From Planctomycetota bacterium (GTDB lineage Bacteria; Planctomycetota; Phycisphaerae; Sedimentisphaerales; SM23-30): a DNA stretch of 8,451 nucleotides. Position numbers and translations under genes: made by a program. The notes beneath the pieces were generated by a model that saw nothing but the letters and a program-made list of their open reading frames with translations, searched no databases and had not been told where the DNA came from. Every line of letters starts with the position of its first letter. Position 1 is the stretch's first letter. The stretch is taken from assembly GCA_029573975.1 (NCBI GenBank), contig JAKQBU010000265.1, forward strand, positions 1 to 8,451, in the 5' to 3' direction. Below, piece after piece: positions 1-7,010 of the stretch.

Positions 1-217
1 CGGGATCGGGCGAGGGAGTTGTATGGGGGGACGTATATATCGCATCGGTAAATAAATTGCCGACCCTGCCATTAAGAACTCCTCTCCACCTGCGATGGAA
101 AGGTGCCTCCCGATCTGGAAGACAACCTGAAGGTTGAACTCAGAACAAAGCGGAAGCAGATGGGCAAGGGAGGGGGAAATTATAAAGTACGAAGTACGAA
201 AAGAAGAGAATCCTGGT

Positions 218-235
218 TTCCTGCTTCCGCAGGAA
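218..235. repeat. REP-like palindrome, 7-bp stem
   Basis: TTCCTGC-TTCC-GCAGGAA is a perfect 7-bp stem with a 4-nt loop, followed by 'tgacc'. The form matches the widespread intergenic palindromes that read GTCATTCC...GGAATCC. The family assignment rests on this resemblance alone. No T-run follows it on either strand, so it is not an obvious terminator. Confidence 0.5.
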
Positions 236-299
236 TGACCAACGGGCGATGAGCCTGGATATGGGGACATGGTAAAAGAGCGGAAGATGGGAAGATGGA

Positions 300-342
300 T
301 TTCCGCCCCCGATCAGGTCGAGGGCAGGCTCTACGCGGGAAT
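300..342. repeat. REP-like palindrome with longer loop
   Basis: TTTCCGC (300-306) can pair imperfectly with GCGGGAA (335-341), with one unpaired base, across a GC-rich loop that contains 'gatcaggtcgagggcaggc'. It has the same general build and orientation as the palindrome at 218-235, with 'ggaatg' on its right side. It is probably another member of a dispersed palindrome class. No gene is attached to it. Confidence 0.4.
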
Positions 343-400
343 GGGAGGGAAAGGAAGGATTTTTTTCACCACGAAGTAGAATGTCCCCTTTTCCACCCCC

Positions 401-438
401 GTTTTTGGATGTCCATATTGGCTTTTGACGGTTCCGTC
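401..438 (+). repeat. Dispersed intergenic repeat, copy A (38-bp core)
   Basis: This 38-bp core aligns without gaps to 1072-1109 (copy B) and 1386-1423 (copy C), with 32 of 38 identical positions in each pairwise comparison. The best conserved parts are 'ccatat', 'cttttg' and 'ttcc'. Copy A lacks the extra upstream ~45 bp shared by B and C. Its right end overlaps the stop codon of the minus-strand gene at 437-787. Confidence 0.65.
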
Positions 439-787
439 ATGATTTGTATATAAATCGTTTGTCCTTTTCTACCAATTCCCCCAGCTCCCTCTCACTCAAT
501 AATCCGGGTATCGTAGTTATGTGGTAACCATCCACGACTAATTCCCATCTTCCCTTGCGCCGGTCTTCCTCGTTCCAGTTCCAGCCGTTTTTGATTTCAT
601 TGCCATCCCATACATCCATAACCGGATCGGCGCCGCCGGCCAAGGCCCGGAGATCCACACACAAACCGCCGCGGCCCCGTGTATAGCCGCTGTGGCAGTA
701 GATGAGTTTCTCCCCGGAAAAAACACCCAGGTGCAATCCTCCCTCATTATCCTCAATTACTTTCCAGGTCAATTTTGTCAAATTCAT
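437..787 (-). CDS. Small hypothetical protein, 116 aa
   Basis: I do not recognise this family with certainty. The protein has 116 residues, starts with ATG at 787 and ends with TGA at 439-437. It is acidic and rich in Trp, Gly and Asp, with no signal peptide or membrane segment. The regular alternation WKVIEDNEGGLHLGVF...GEKLIYCHSGY followed by GGLCVDLRALAGGADPVMDVWDGN looks like a real folded small domain. A purine-rich GGAAAGGAAAG stretch just upstream of the ATG may serve as the ribosome-binding site. It resembles in outline small orphan proteins seen in accessory DNA of other bacteria, but that is only an impression. It stands alone between repeat-rich stretches, and its stop codon lies within the dispersed repeat, so it may have arrived with mobile DNA. 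The overlapping frame at 538-756 is its shadow. Confidence 0.6.
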   Translation of the reverse strand: MNLTKLTWKVIEDNEGGLHLGVFSGEKLIYCHSGYTRGRGGLCVDLRALAGGADPVMDVWDGNEIKNGWNWNEEDRRKGRWELVVDGYHITTIPGLLSERELGELVEKDKRFIYKS

Positions 788-1026
788 ACTATTCTTTCCT
801 TTCCCTATAGACTACCTGACGGTACTACGTGCCGCCCTTTCGAAGTTCTCTACCTACTGGGAACGGCAACAAAGTCTCAAGGCCGTGCGAGGGATCCTGA
901 TTGCCCGGAGGTTTCTCTCGTGGCAGGCTACGGAACCGGGGATGTCGAAGCCAGGTAACGGATCCGATACCATGCACACCCAACAACACTATGCCAAGGC
1001 TCGAAATCATACCTTACTCGGGGCCG

Positions 1027-1109
1027 GCGTTAAAAGCACGTCCTCCCCTCGTACTTGGGGAGCCAGAGTGCGTTTTGGGCTGTCCATATCGACTTTTGGC
1101 GGTTCCTTC
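1027..1109 (+). repeat. Dispersed intergenic repeat, copy B (83 bp)
   Basis: It aligns along its whole length with 1342-1423, at roughly 75-80% identity with one single-base gap. The last 38 bp also match copy A. It contains a possible stem CTCCCC (1043-1048) with GGGGAG (1057-1062) across 8 nt. In copy C the corresponding stem is shorter (TCCC/GGGA). The same orientation is kept in all three copies. Confidence 0.65.
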
Positions 1110-1193
1110 TTAATAGGTGACATTATTATAACTCATACCGGGCGGCTTTGTCAATACAAAATGCCGGTATTTTAGCGCTATTTAGAGATTACC

Positions 1194-1541
1194 CTAGCCC
1201 GCATTTCTCACGGACTTTCGATTTTCAGCGGTCTTTTTGCCCGCCTTCTTCGTTCTCGTCGCTATCTGTCCTCAACATATATGCTTATATGCCTGCGGAA
1301 GATAGCTCCTGCGGCCTCGAAGACGGACAAAAATGACGCCAGCGTCAAAAGCTCTTCGATCCCTTGTTATTGGGGAGCGAGAGCCGTTTTTCGATGACCA
1401 TATCGACTTTTGGCGATTCCGTCAAAATTTGCGCTGAAAACAGACTGTCGAAGCTGGTGAACTGAAAAATAGTTCATAAGACACACTGAACCATGGAGTT
1501 ATCAATATATTAGTCAAAATCCCGTGAGAAATGCGGGCTAG
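1194..1541. mobile_element. Candidate MITE or IS remnant with 20-bp perfect terminal inverted repeats
   Basis: CTAGCCCGCATTTCTCACGG at 1194-1213 is the exact reverse complement of 1522-1541, bounding 348 bp with no plausible gene. The outermost CTAG is itself palindromic, so it could be part of the inverted repeat or a 4-bp target duplication, and the sequence cannot decide. Inside are a hairpin built from GCTATCT (1261-1267)/AGATAGC (1300-1306) and CATATA (1276-1281)/TATATG (1286-1291), a second stem TGAACT/AGTTCA (1458-1463/1471-1476), and copy C of the dispersed repeat. No transposase is present, so if it is mobile it is non-autonomous. The parental IS family is unknown to me. Confidence 0.5.
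1342..1423 (+). repeat. Dispersed intergenic repeat, copy C (82 bp)
   Basis: This is the counterpart of copy B (1027-1109), and its right 38 bp (1386-1423) also match copy A. It lies within the inverted-repeat-bounded segment 1194-1541, whereas B and A lie outside. The repeat is therefore not simply part of that element. Confidence 0.65.
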
Positions 1542-1674
1542 TAAATCCTGATTTTCTGAGTAATAATCGCGGCAGGGCAGCCCGAAATCCGGGAAAAAAG
1601 CAGCTTACATGGCATCGGAAGGCCCCTGATCCTGCCCACGAACCAATGCTGTGATCCTGCCCAACGGGCTTCTT

Positions 1675-2832
1675 CTACAGATAATCGCCGAAGGAGGTGC
1701 CGATGGCGCGGGCGGCCAGGACCAACTGGTTTTGGGGGTCCACGGTGCGGATGCGGCCGGCGACCTGGGCCAGCGGGACATCGGACAATTCGCCTTTCTG
1801 GCGGACGACCAGGCGGTTGATTTTTCCCTTCATAAGGAGTTCAAGGGCATAATGGCCGAAGCTGGTGGCCAGGGTACGGTCGAAGGCGGAGGGAGTGCCG
1901 CCGCGCTGGACGTGGCCGAGGATGACGGCGCGGCATTCGAGTTTGGTTTTGGCTTCGATCTGGCTGGCCAGGACATTGGCGATGCCGCCCAGGCGCAGCG
2001 GATCGGGGGAATCCTTAATGATTTTCTGTACGACCATGTCACCATTTTTAGGTTTGGCGCCTTCGGCGACGGTGATGATGCTGAAGCGTTTGCCATGCCG
2101 GCTGCGCTGGAGGACATGGTTGCAGAGCACATCGAGATCGTAGGGGATCTCGGGCATGAGGATGATATCGCTGCCGGAGGCGACCCCGGCGTGGAGGGCG
2201 ATCCAACCGGCATAGCGGCCCATGACTTCGACAATCATGACGCGGTGATGGCTGGAGGCGGTGGTATGGACCTTGTCGAGGGCATCGGTGGCGGTGACGA
2301 CGGCGGTGTTAAAGCCGAAGGTGACTTCGGTGCCGCAGAGGTCGTTATCGATGGTTTTGGGAACGCCCATGAAAGGCAGGCCTTTTTCGGCCAGGCCGGC
2401 GGCGCCGGACATCGTGCCGTCTCCGCCGATGCAGACGATGGCGTCGAGGCCCATTTCCCGGGCGTTATAGATGCAGTTGTCGCGGACATCGGTGATTTGT
2501 TTTTGGCCGTTGAAGTACATGGGGAACTTGCTGGGGTTGGCCTTGTTGCTGGTGCCGAGGATCGTGCCGCCCTGGGTGAGGATATTGCTGACATCTTCGG
2601 TGCGGAGGAGGCTCATGCGTTTTTCGATGAGGCCGAGGAAGCCGTCCTGGATGCCCATGACGGTGAGTCCGTATTTGTTGATGGCGGTTTTGGTGACGGC
2701 CCGGACGACGGCGTTGAGGCCGGGGCAGTCCCCGCCGCCGGTGAGGACGCCGATGGTTTTAATCTGGGTTTTGGGGCATTTGGCGACAGGGGAGCTGGTT
2801 TTGGTTTTTACCGGTTTCTTTTTGGCGGCCAT
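1675..2832 (-). CDS. pfkA: 6-phosphofructokinase (PfkA family)
   Basis: This is the glycolytic enzyme that phosphorylates fructose 6-phosphate to fructose 1,6-bisphosphate in the cytoplasm. It has 385 residues, slightly longer than the ~320 of the E. coli enzyme. Visible motifs in order are the phosphate-donor loop TGGGDCPGLNA (31-41), IGGDGT (135-140), PKTIDND with the catalytic Asp (158-164), the substrate-binding MGRYAGW (204-210), PE (227-228) and GHVQRGG (306-312). The donor-selecting pair is mixed: Gly in GGDG is typical of ATP enzymes. Lys in PKTIDND (Gly in E. coli) is found in pyrophosphate enzymes and in some ATP-using long-type enzymes. ATP is the more likely donor. I chose the ATG at 2832 over an in-frame upstream ATG at 2982 because GAAAGG sits 7 nt before it and the extra 50 residues look unlike the family. 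Residues 1-24 form a Lys/Thr-rich tail before the fold begins. It is transcribed divergently from the lptD-like gene. Confidence 0.95.
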   Translation of the reverse strand: MAAKKKPVKTKTSSPVAKCPKTQIKTIGVLTGGGDCPGLNAVVRAVTKTAINKYGLTVMGIQDGFLGLIEKRMSLLRTEDVSNILTQGGTILGTSNKANPSKFPMYFNGQKQITDVRDNCIYNAREMGLDAIVCIGGDGTMSGAAGLAEKGLPFMGVPKTIDNDLCGTEVTFGFNTAVVTATDALDKVHTTASSHHRVMIVEVMGRYAGWIALHAGVASGSDIILMPEIPYDLDVLCNHVLQRSRHGKRFSIITVAEGAKPKNGDMVVQKIIKDSPDPLRLGGIANVLASQIEAKTKLECRAVILGHVQRGGTPSAFDRTLATSFGHYALELLMKGKINRLVVRQKGELSDVPLAQVAGRIRTVDPQNQLVLAARAIGTSFGDYL

Positions 2833-2839
2833 GTTTGTA

Positions 2840-2845
2840 CCTTTC
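2840..2845 (-). promoter_or_regulatory. Ribosome-binding site of pfkA
   Basis: GAAAGG on the minus strand ends 7 nt before the ATG at 2832. It decides the start against the upstream in-frame ATG at 2982. Confidence 0.65.
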
Positions 2846-2959
2846 TGAAATTTTGGGTCCCATAATCTGGGATTGGTGTTTTTTTTTACATACCGTACAG
2901 TATCATCGGTAAATGACAGGGGAAGGTTCAAAGGAAACAGCGAAGAGGGTCTTTTTTCG

Positions 2960-2988
2960 CTGGCAATCCTGTTTTGGGTCATTATAAT
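2960..2988 (+). promoter_or_regulatory. Probable sigma-70-type promoter of the lptD-like gene
   Basis: A perfect TATAAT at 2983-2988 is preceded, after 17 bp, by CTGGCA (2960-2965), which matches four of six bases of TTGACA. Transcription would begin near 2995 and give a leader of about 90 nt before the chosen GTG at 3083. This also argues that the open frame left of it (from 2873) is not translated. The call comes from consensus matching only. Confidence 0.5.
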
Positions 2989-3011
2989 AAGGCCGAAGCG
3001 AAAAATCGCAA
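2981..3011 (-). promoter_or_regulatory. Possible promoter of pfkA sharing the same -10 box
   Basis: ATTATAAT (2981-2988) is its own reverse complement, so the minus strand also reads TATAAT (2986-2981). TTGCGA (3011-3006), four of six to TTGACA, lies 19 bp upstream, a little further than the ideal 17. The transcript would start near 2975, with a leader of roughly 140 nt before pfkA. Confidence 0.3.
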
Positions 3012-3082
3012 GGTCATTGGTAATAAAGGACTTCCTGGAACCGGGCTTTTGCGGGTCAGCGAAAGCGGCGGCAGGGCAGTAT

Positions 3083-6000
3083 GTGAATCAGGATCAAGGA
3101 CAGAACAAGAGTAACAAACAGGCAGGAAATTTGGAGCCGCAGGGCCGTATAGCCGGGCGTGTTTGGCTGGCAGGATGCGTGTTGGCGGCGCTTATTTTGC
3201 GGGTGGGGCTTGGGCAGGAGGCGGGGGCGCTGGCGGGGGATGCCTTTCGAATCACCGCGCAGTATGGGCAGACGTTTCGGACGGCGGACGGGGAAAATGC
3301 GGTGGTGCTGCAGGGGAAGGTAGAGCTGCGGGGTGACGGGCGGCAGATTGCAGGGGATAAGGCGGTGGTATGGATACGGCGGGAGGGCCAGGAGGGCAAA
3401 GGGGGCCGGTCAAGCCGGGTAGCGGTATATGTGGAGGGGCAAGTGCGGGCGGATTTACGGGAGCAGGACCGGCGGCTGGAGCCGGAGGGGAAGACGGAGG
3501 GGCTGCTGGTGATTTTTCAAACGGGCAGCCGGATTTATCTGACGGCGGAAACGCTGGTGGACAAGCCGGGCACGGATTTGCCGATTTATCAGACGGGATG
3601 GAAGCTGCGGCAGCAGCAGGGCCAGCCGGAAGAGGAGACGGAGCCGAAGGCGGAGAAAGAACACGAACCTTCTGAAGTGCCGGTCCAGGCAGAGCCGGGG
3701 GGGAAAGAAATTGATCTTTCTGAGAAACCGGCGGAGGCGGAACCGGTAAAACCGACGGAACCCGTGAAATCAACGGAACCGGAGGTTCGGGTGGTAGAGA
3801 TGACGAAGGAGCTGGAGAGCGGGGAGCCGGTGCATCTGGTGCCGTATGGAACGTTCCAGTCGCGGAAGCAGCCGGATGGGTCGGATGTTTTTTTGGCGAC
3901 GGATGGGATTTATGTGTATCGGCGGCTGGTGCGGGAAGATATGCTGCTGGAGCTGAAGGCGGAGAATGCGGTGATATTTTATTCGCAGGAGAAGATGCTC
4001 CAGCTGGCCTCGGAGAAGGGCCGGGCGGAGGATCCGAATGCGGCGGCGGGGCAGCGGGATATCGATTTGTTTCTGGGGGAGGCGATTACGGGGGTGTATC
4101 TGGAGGGGGATGTGCTGCTGCAGGGAGGGGAGTACAAGATAACGACGGAGCGGCTGTACTATGATTTTACGCGGAACCGGGCGCTGATTTTGAACGGGAC
4201 GCTGCGGATGACGGCGCCGCAGAACGAGGGGCCGATTTTTGTGCGGGCGGAGAAGATCCGGCAGTTGAGCCTGAATCAATTTTCAGCGGAGAAGGTGAAG
4301 ATCAGTACGGATGAGTTTTATAAGCCGCACGTGTCGCTGCGGGCCCAGACGGTGGAACTGACGGCCCTGAATGAAAAAGGGGAAGCGCCGGCCGGTACGG
4401 AGGAGCTGGATCGAATCAAATATGATATACGGAATACCACGGCGAATGTGGATGAGATGCCGGTTTTCTGGTGGCCGCGGCTGGCGGGGGCGGGGACGCC
4501 GGCGAAAGTGCCGCTCAAGAGCGTGCACAGCAGTTACGATTCGGACTTCGGGATGAGTCTGGAGACGGAGTGGAAGCTGGCGTCGATGCTGGGATTGACG
4601 GAGCCGAAGGGGGTGGATCTGACGCTGCGGGCGGATGAATTCAGCAAGCGGGGGCCGGGGACGGGGGTGGATCTGGATTATACGTCCGAGTCGAATTTCG
4701 GGCATGTGAAGACGTATATGGTCCATGATAGCGGGGAGGACCGGCTGGGGCGGCTGGATTCCCGCAATGAGATTGTGCCGGAGGATCCGCTGCGGGGCCG
4801 GGCGACATGGCAGCATCGGCAGTATTTGCCGCACGACTGGCAGGCGACCTTTGAAATCAGTTATTTGAGTGATCCGGAGTTTCTGGAAAGCTGGGAGGAG
4901 CGGGAATTTGAATATGAGAAGGAGCAGGAGACGCTGGTGTATTTCAAACAGCAGCGGGACAACTGGGCGTTTGATTTTTTGAACAAATGGCAGTTGAACG
5001 ATTTTGATTATACGATGACGGAATTGCCGACGGCGGGTCATCATATGGCCGGCCAGGATTTGTTCGAGAAATTTACGTATTATCATGACGGATCGATTTC
5101 GCGGATCCGGGAGCAGGCGGGAGATCGGGAAGTGGCGGGATTCGGCGGGCGGGAGGATAGTGTTTTGCCGGATCTGCTGGATCAGAGCGACTATGCCCTG
5201 GGGGTGAGCCGGCATGAGGTGGGGCTGCCGCTGCAAGCGGGGGATTTCAAGCTGGTGCCGACGGTGATCGGGACGTTTGCGTATGATGATATGAATCTGG
5301 ATGAGAACCATAATTTTGTGCAGGGGGCGGGGGGGATGCGGGCGAGTACCCAGTTTTGGCATGTGGACGATACGGTCCAGTCCCGGTTCTGGGATTTGGA
5401 CCGGATCCGGCATGTCCTCATTCCGGAAGCCAGTGCGTTCTGGGTGGATTCGGATTGGGAGGAGGACCCGTCGCAGGATGTATTTAATTTTGCCTTGCGG
5501 CAGCGGTGGCAGACGATGCGGGGCCGGGAAGGGCAGAAACGGAGCGTGGATTTTCTGCGGCTGGATACCTCGGTGACGCTGGTGAATCACGATGTGGATG
5601 ATTTTGCCCTGCCGAACCGGTTTTATTTTTCGGCGCCGGAGACCCAATATGGCAAACGGCCGATTCTGAACAGCGATCTGGCGAATCTGGATCTGGCCCG
5701 GCGGGAGCAGATCCATCAGATGCTGAGCGATCATACGCAGGTGGACTGGACCTGGCAGATGTCGGATACGACGGCGCTGGTCGGGGATATCAACAACAAC
5801 ATTCACGACGGGGATATCAGCCAGGCCGATCTGGCGGTTGCCGTGCAGCGGACGCCGCGGCTGAGTTATTATGTGGGGACGCTTTATTTGCGTAACGGGG
5901 ATCCCTTTCGCAAGCAGTACGAGTATTATCAGGAGCACGAGGAGCAGGCCGAATCGATTCGCTATGCGGACAGCCATTTCCTGACTACCGGGACCAGTTA

Positions 6001-6232
6001 TCAGCTCAATCGCATTTATATTCTCTCGCTGGCGCATCAATATGATATTGACCGGACCGAAGATGCCTATACGCAGGTGGTGATTATCCGCAAGTTTTCG
6101 CACTGGTATGGGGCGTTCAGTTTCGGGGTGGATTCGATCCGGGACAGCCTGTCGTTTTCGGTGAGTTTCTGGCCGGAAGGAACCGAGCAAATCGCGCTGG
6201 GATCGCGGCGTTATACCCGTCTGACCCGCTAA
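3083..6232 (+). CDS. lptD: LptD/OstA-like outer-membrane LPS-assembly protein
   Basis: It probably inserts lipopolysaccharide into the outer leaflet of the outer membrane as the terminal part of the Lpt bridge. It has 1049 residues from a GTG start, longer than the 784 of E. coli LptD. After a basic N-region comes a hydrophobic signal segment (27-44). OstA/LptA-like beta-strand domains follow at about 54-176 and 250-430, with 'LQGKVELRGDG' and 'YLEGDVLLQGGEYKITTERLYYDF' style repeats. They are separated by a Pro/Glu/Lys-rich linker (178-236). 'MPVFWWPRL' (459-467) leads into a C-terminal region of about 580 residues with alternating aromatic strands and an 'SYLSDPEFLESW' motif (593-604), as in LptD barrels. 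No Cys is seen after residue 32, so the disulfides needed by E. coli LptD are absent. No in-frame ATG exists in the first 300 codons. GTG 3083 has AGGG 6 nt upstream and sits just before the signal peptide, while the TTG at 2873 lies upstream of the likely promoter. LptD is the best name, though sequence similarity in this family is weak. Confidence 0.75.
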   Translation: MNQDQGQNKSNKQAGNLEPQGRIAGRVWLAGCVLAALILRVGLGQEAGALAGDAFRITAQYGQTFRTADGENAVVLQGKVELRGDGRQIAGDKAVVWIRREGQEGKGGRSSRVAVYVEGQVRADLREQDRRLEPEGKTEGLLVIFQTGSRIYLTAETLVDKPGTDLPIYQTGWKLRQQQGQPEEETEPKAEKEHEPSEVPVQAEPGGKEIDLSEKPAEAEPVKPTEPVKSTEPEVRVVEMTKELESGEPVHLVPYGTFQSRKQPDGSDVFLATDGIYVYRRLVREDMLLELKAENAVIFYSQEKMLQLASEKGRAEDPNAAAGQRDIDLFLGEAITGVYLEGDVLLQGGEYKITTERLYYDFTRNRALILNGTLRMTAPQNEGPIFVRAEKIRQLSLNQFSAEKVKISTDEFYKPHVSLRAQTVELTALNEKGEAPAGTEELDRIKYDIRNTTANVDEMPVFWWPRLAGAGTPAKVPLKSVHSSYDSDFGMSLETEWKLASMLGLTEPKGVDLTLRADEFSKRGPGTGVDLDYTSESNFGHVKTYMVHDSGEDRLGRLDSRNEIVPEDPLRGRATWQHRQYLPHDWQATFEISYLSDPEFLESWEEREFEYEKEQETLVYFKQQRDNWAFDFLNKWQLNDFDYTMTELPTAGHHMAGQDLFEKFTYYHDGSISRIREQAGDREVAGFGGREDSVLPDLLDQSDYALGVSRHEVGLPLQAGDFKLVPTVIGTFAYDDMNLDENHNFVQGAGGMRASTQFWHVDDTVQSRFWDLDRIRHVLIPEASAFWVDSDWEEDPSQDVFNFALRQRWQTMRGREGQKRSVDFLRLDTSVTLVNHDVDDFALPNRFYFSAPETQYGKRPILNSDLANLDLARREQIHQMLSDHTQVDWTWQMSDTTALVGDINNNIHDGDISQADLAVAVQRTPRLSYYVGTLYLRNGDPFRKQYEYYQEHEEQAESIRYADSHFLTTGTSYQLNRIYILSLAHQYDIDRTEDAYTQVVIIRKFSHWYGAFSFGVDSIRDSLSFSVSFWPEGTEQIALGSRRYTRLTR

Positions 6233-6276
6233 ACGAGAAAAATTTGGGAATGGTGGAAGGCAGCCGGAGCAAAGGA

Positions 6277-6882
6277 ATGAACAAACCGATCATAGGAATT
6301 GTAGGCGGAATAGGCGCTGGGAAAAGCACGGTAGCCGGGCTGTTTGCCGATTTGGGCTGTGCAGTGATCAGTGCGGATAAAATCAATCATAACTTGATGC
6401 GGGAAAAGGAAGTCATTGAGCAGATGGTTTCCCGCTGGGGCAGCGAGGTGCTGGACGAATCCGGCCAGATCAATCGTAACTATTTGTCGGATAAAGTGTT
6501 TACCAGCAAAACAGAGCTGAGTCGCCTGACCGCGCTGCTGCATCCGTGGATTGAACGGCGTCAGAATCAGCTCATTGAAAAATACCAGTCGGACCCGGCT
6601 GTGGCCGCGATTATTCTGGACGTACCATTATTATATGAGGTTGGTTGGCAGAAATACTGTGATGTGGTGGTATTTGTGGCCTGCGACGAGGAAAAACGCT
6701 ATACCCGGCTGGCCGAACGGAGCGGGTGGGACCGGGAGAAAATAAAAAAAATAGAAAATTTCCAAATATCTCTGGACAAGAAGGCCAAAATGTCCGAATA
6801 TAGCGTAGAGAACAAATCTAGTATCCCCGATTTGGCTAAACAAGTGAAACAATTACTTGCCCTGGTACTAGAAAGGAAATAA
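6277..6882 (+). CDS. coaE: Dephospho-CoA kinase
   Basis: It catalyses the last step of coenzyme A synthesis, the ATP-dependent phosphorylation of the 3'-hydroxyl of dephospho-CoA in the cytoplasm. It has 201 residues, the usual family length. The P-loop GGIGAGKST is at 10-18. The acidic motif reads SADK (33-36) in place of the usual DADK, so the first Asp is replaced by Ser and the second is kept. LLHPWI (87-92), DVPLLYEVGW (115-124), RYTRLAER (141-148) for the lid and the C-terminal SEYSVENKSS (173-182) follow in family order. I chose the ATG at 6277 because GGAG lies 7 nt upstream and MNKPIIGIVGG begins exactly like the family. A TTG at 6244 and an ATG at 6250 are in frame but have poorer sites. 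The gene starts 44 bp after the lptD-like stop with no terminator between, so the two are probably co-transcribed. Confidence 0.95.
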   Translation: MNKPIIGIVGGIGAGKSTVAGLFADLGCAVISADKINHNLMREKEVIEQMVSRWGSEVLDESGQINRNYLSDKVFTSKTELSRLTALLHPWIERRQNQLIEKYQSDPAVAAIILDVPLLYEVGWQKYCDVVVFVACDEEKRYTRLAERSGWDREKIKKIENFQISLDKKAKMSEYSVENKSSIPDLAKQVKQLLALVLERK

Positions 6883-7010
6883 CGGCTTCCTGTAAGATGG
6901 GTTTGGAATCGGTATGCAGGAAAGCGGCCCGGGGTGGGCGTTACTTGGCGTAAAGGTTAAGTAATTATTACCTCATAAGTTACATCAACGGATTCCTGAC
7001 GGATACCCGG

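Larger units (their letters stand above)
1..436. other. Non-coding region left of the 116-aa gene
   Basis: I see no credible gene here: all frames are short and without a plausible start plus ribosome-binding site. The stretch is a patchwork of short repeats. AAGTACG occurs twice in tandem around 185-198. Two REP-like palindromes (218-235 and 300-342) have the form of the dispersed 'ttcctgc...gcaggaatga' type. A GGGGACAT/ATGTCCCC pair lies at 263-270 and 381-388. The right edge (401-438) is one copy of a repeat found twice more in this window. It looks like repeat-rich intergenic DNA that has collected small elements. Confidence 0.6.
788..1674. other. Long non-coding, repeat-rich region upstream of the 116-aa gene and downstream of pfkA
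   Basis: Several frames stay open here (for example to 1175 on +), but none has a convincing start, ribosome-binding site or recognisable protein pattern, and the longest begins inside the antisense of the 116-aa gene. The region contains copies B and C of the dispersed repeat and a stem ATACCGG/CCGGTAT (1135-1141 with 1164-1170, 22-nt loop). It also contains the inverted-repeat-bounded segment 1194-1541 and a 12-bp direct repeat TGATCCTGCCCA at 1627-1638 and 1652-1663, just past the pfkA stop. 810-1026 has no internal repeat and I could not assign it. Confidence 0.55.

Noticed and set aside
702..1175. 157-residue + strand frame running through 800-1175
   Set aside because: It begins inside the antisense of the 116-aa gene, has no ribosome-binding site and runs through the dispersed repeat. 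I could not recognise any protein family in its translation.
1580..1602. CCCG-aaatc-CGGG hairpin with A/T run as a pfkA terminator
   Set aside because: Read in the pfkA direction, the T-run comes before the hairpin, not after it, and the stem is only 4 bp.
1651..2865. 404-residue + strand open frame, Gly/Ala/Asp-rich, antisense to pfkA
   Set aside because: It lies wholly over pfkA, whose motifs are unmistakable. Its composition is what C-ending codons of pfkA give when read backwards.
2873..3082. Upstream extension of the lptD-like frame from a TTG
   Set aside because: The probable promoter lies inside it, the encoded residues precede a proper signal peptide, and no ribosome-binding site supports the TTG.
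3164..3178. LAGC resembling a lipoprotein box in the lptD-like protein
   Set aside because: The Cys is at the start of the hydrophobic segment, not after it, so it cannot be a normal lipoprotein cleavage site.
4283..6190. 635-residue - strand open frame, Arg/Ile/Pro-rich
   Set aside because: Antisense shadow of the lptD-like gene with biased composition and no recognisable motif.
6914..6964. 16-codon frame MQESGPGW... ahead of rho as a leader peptide
   Set aside because: There is no ribosome-binding site and no feature beyond being open. Chance is the simplest explanation.
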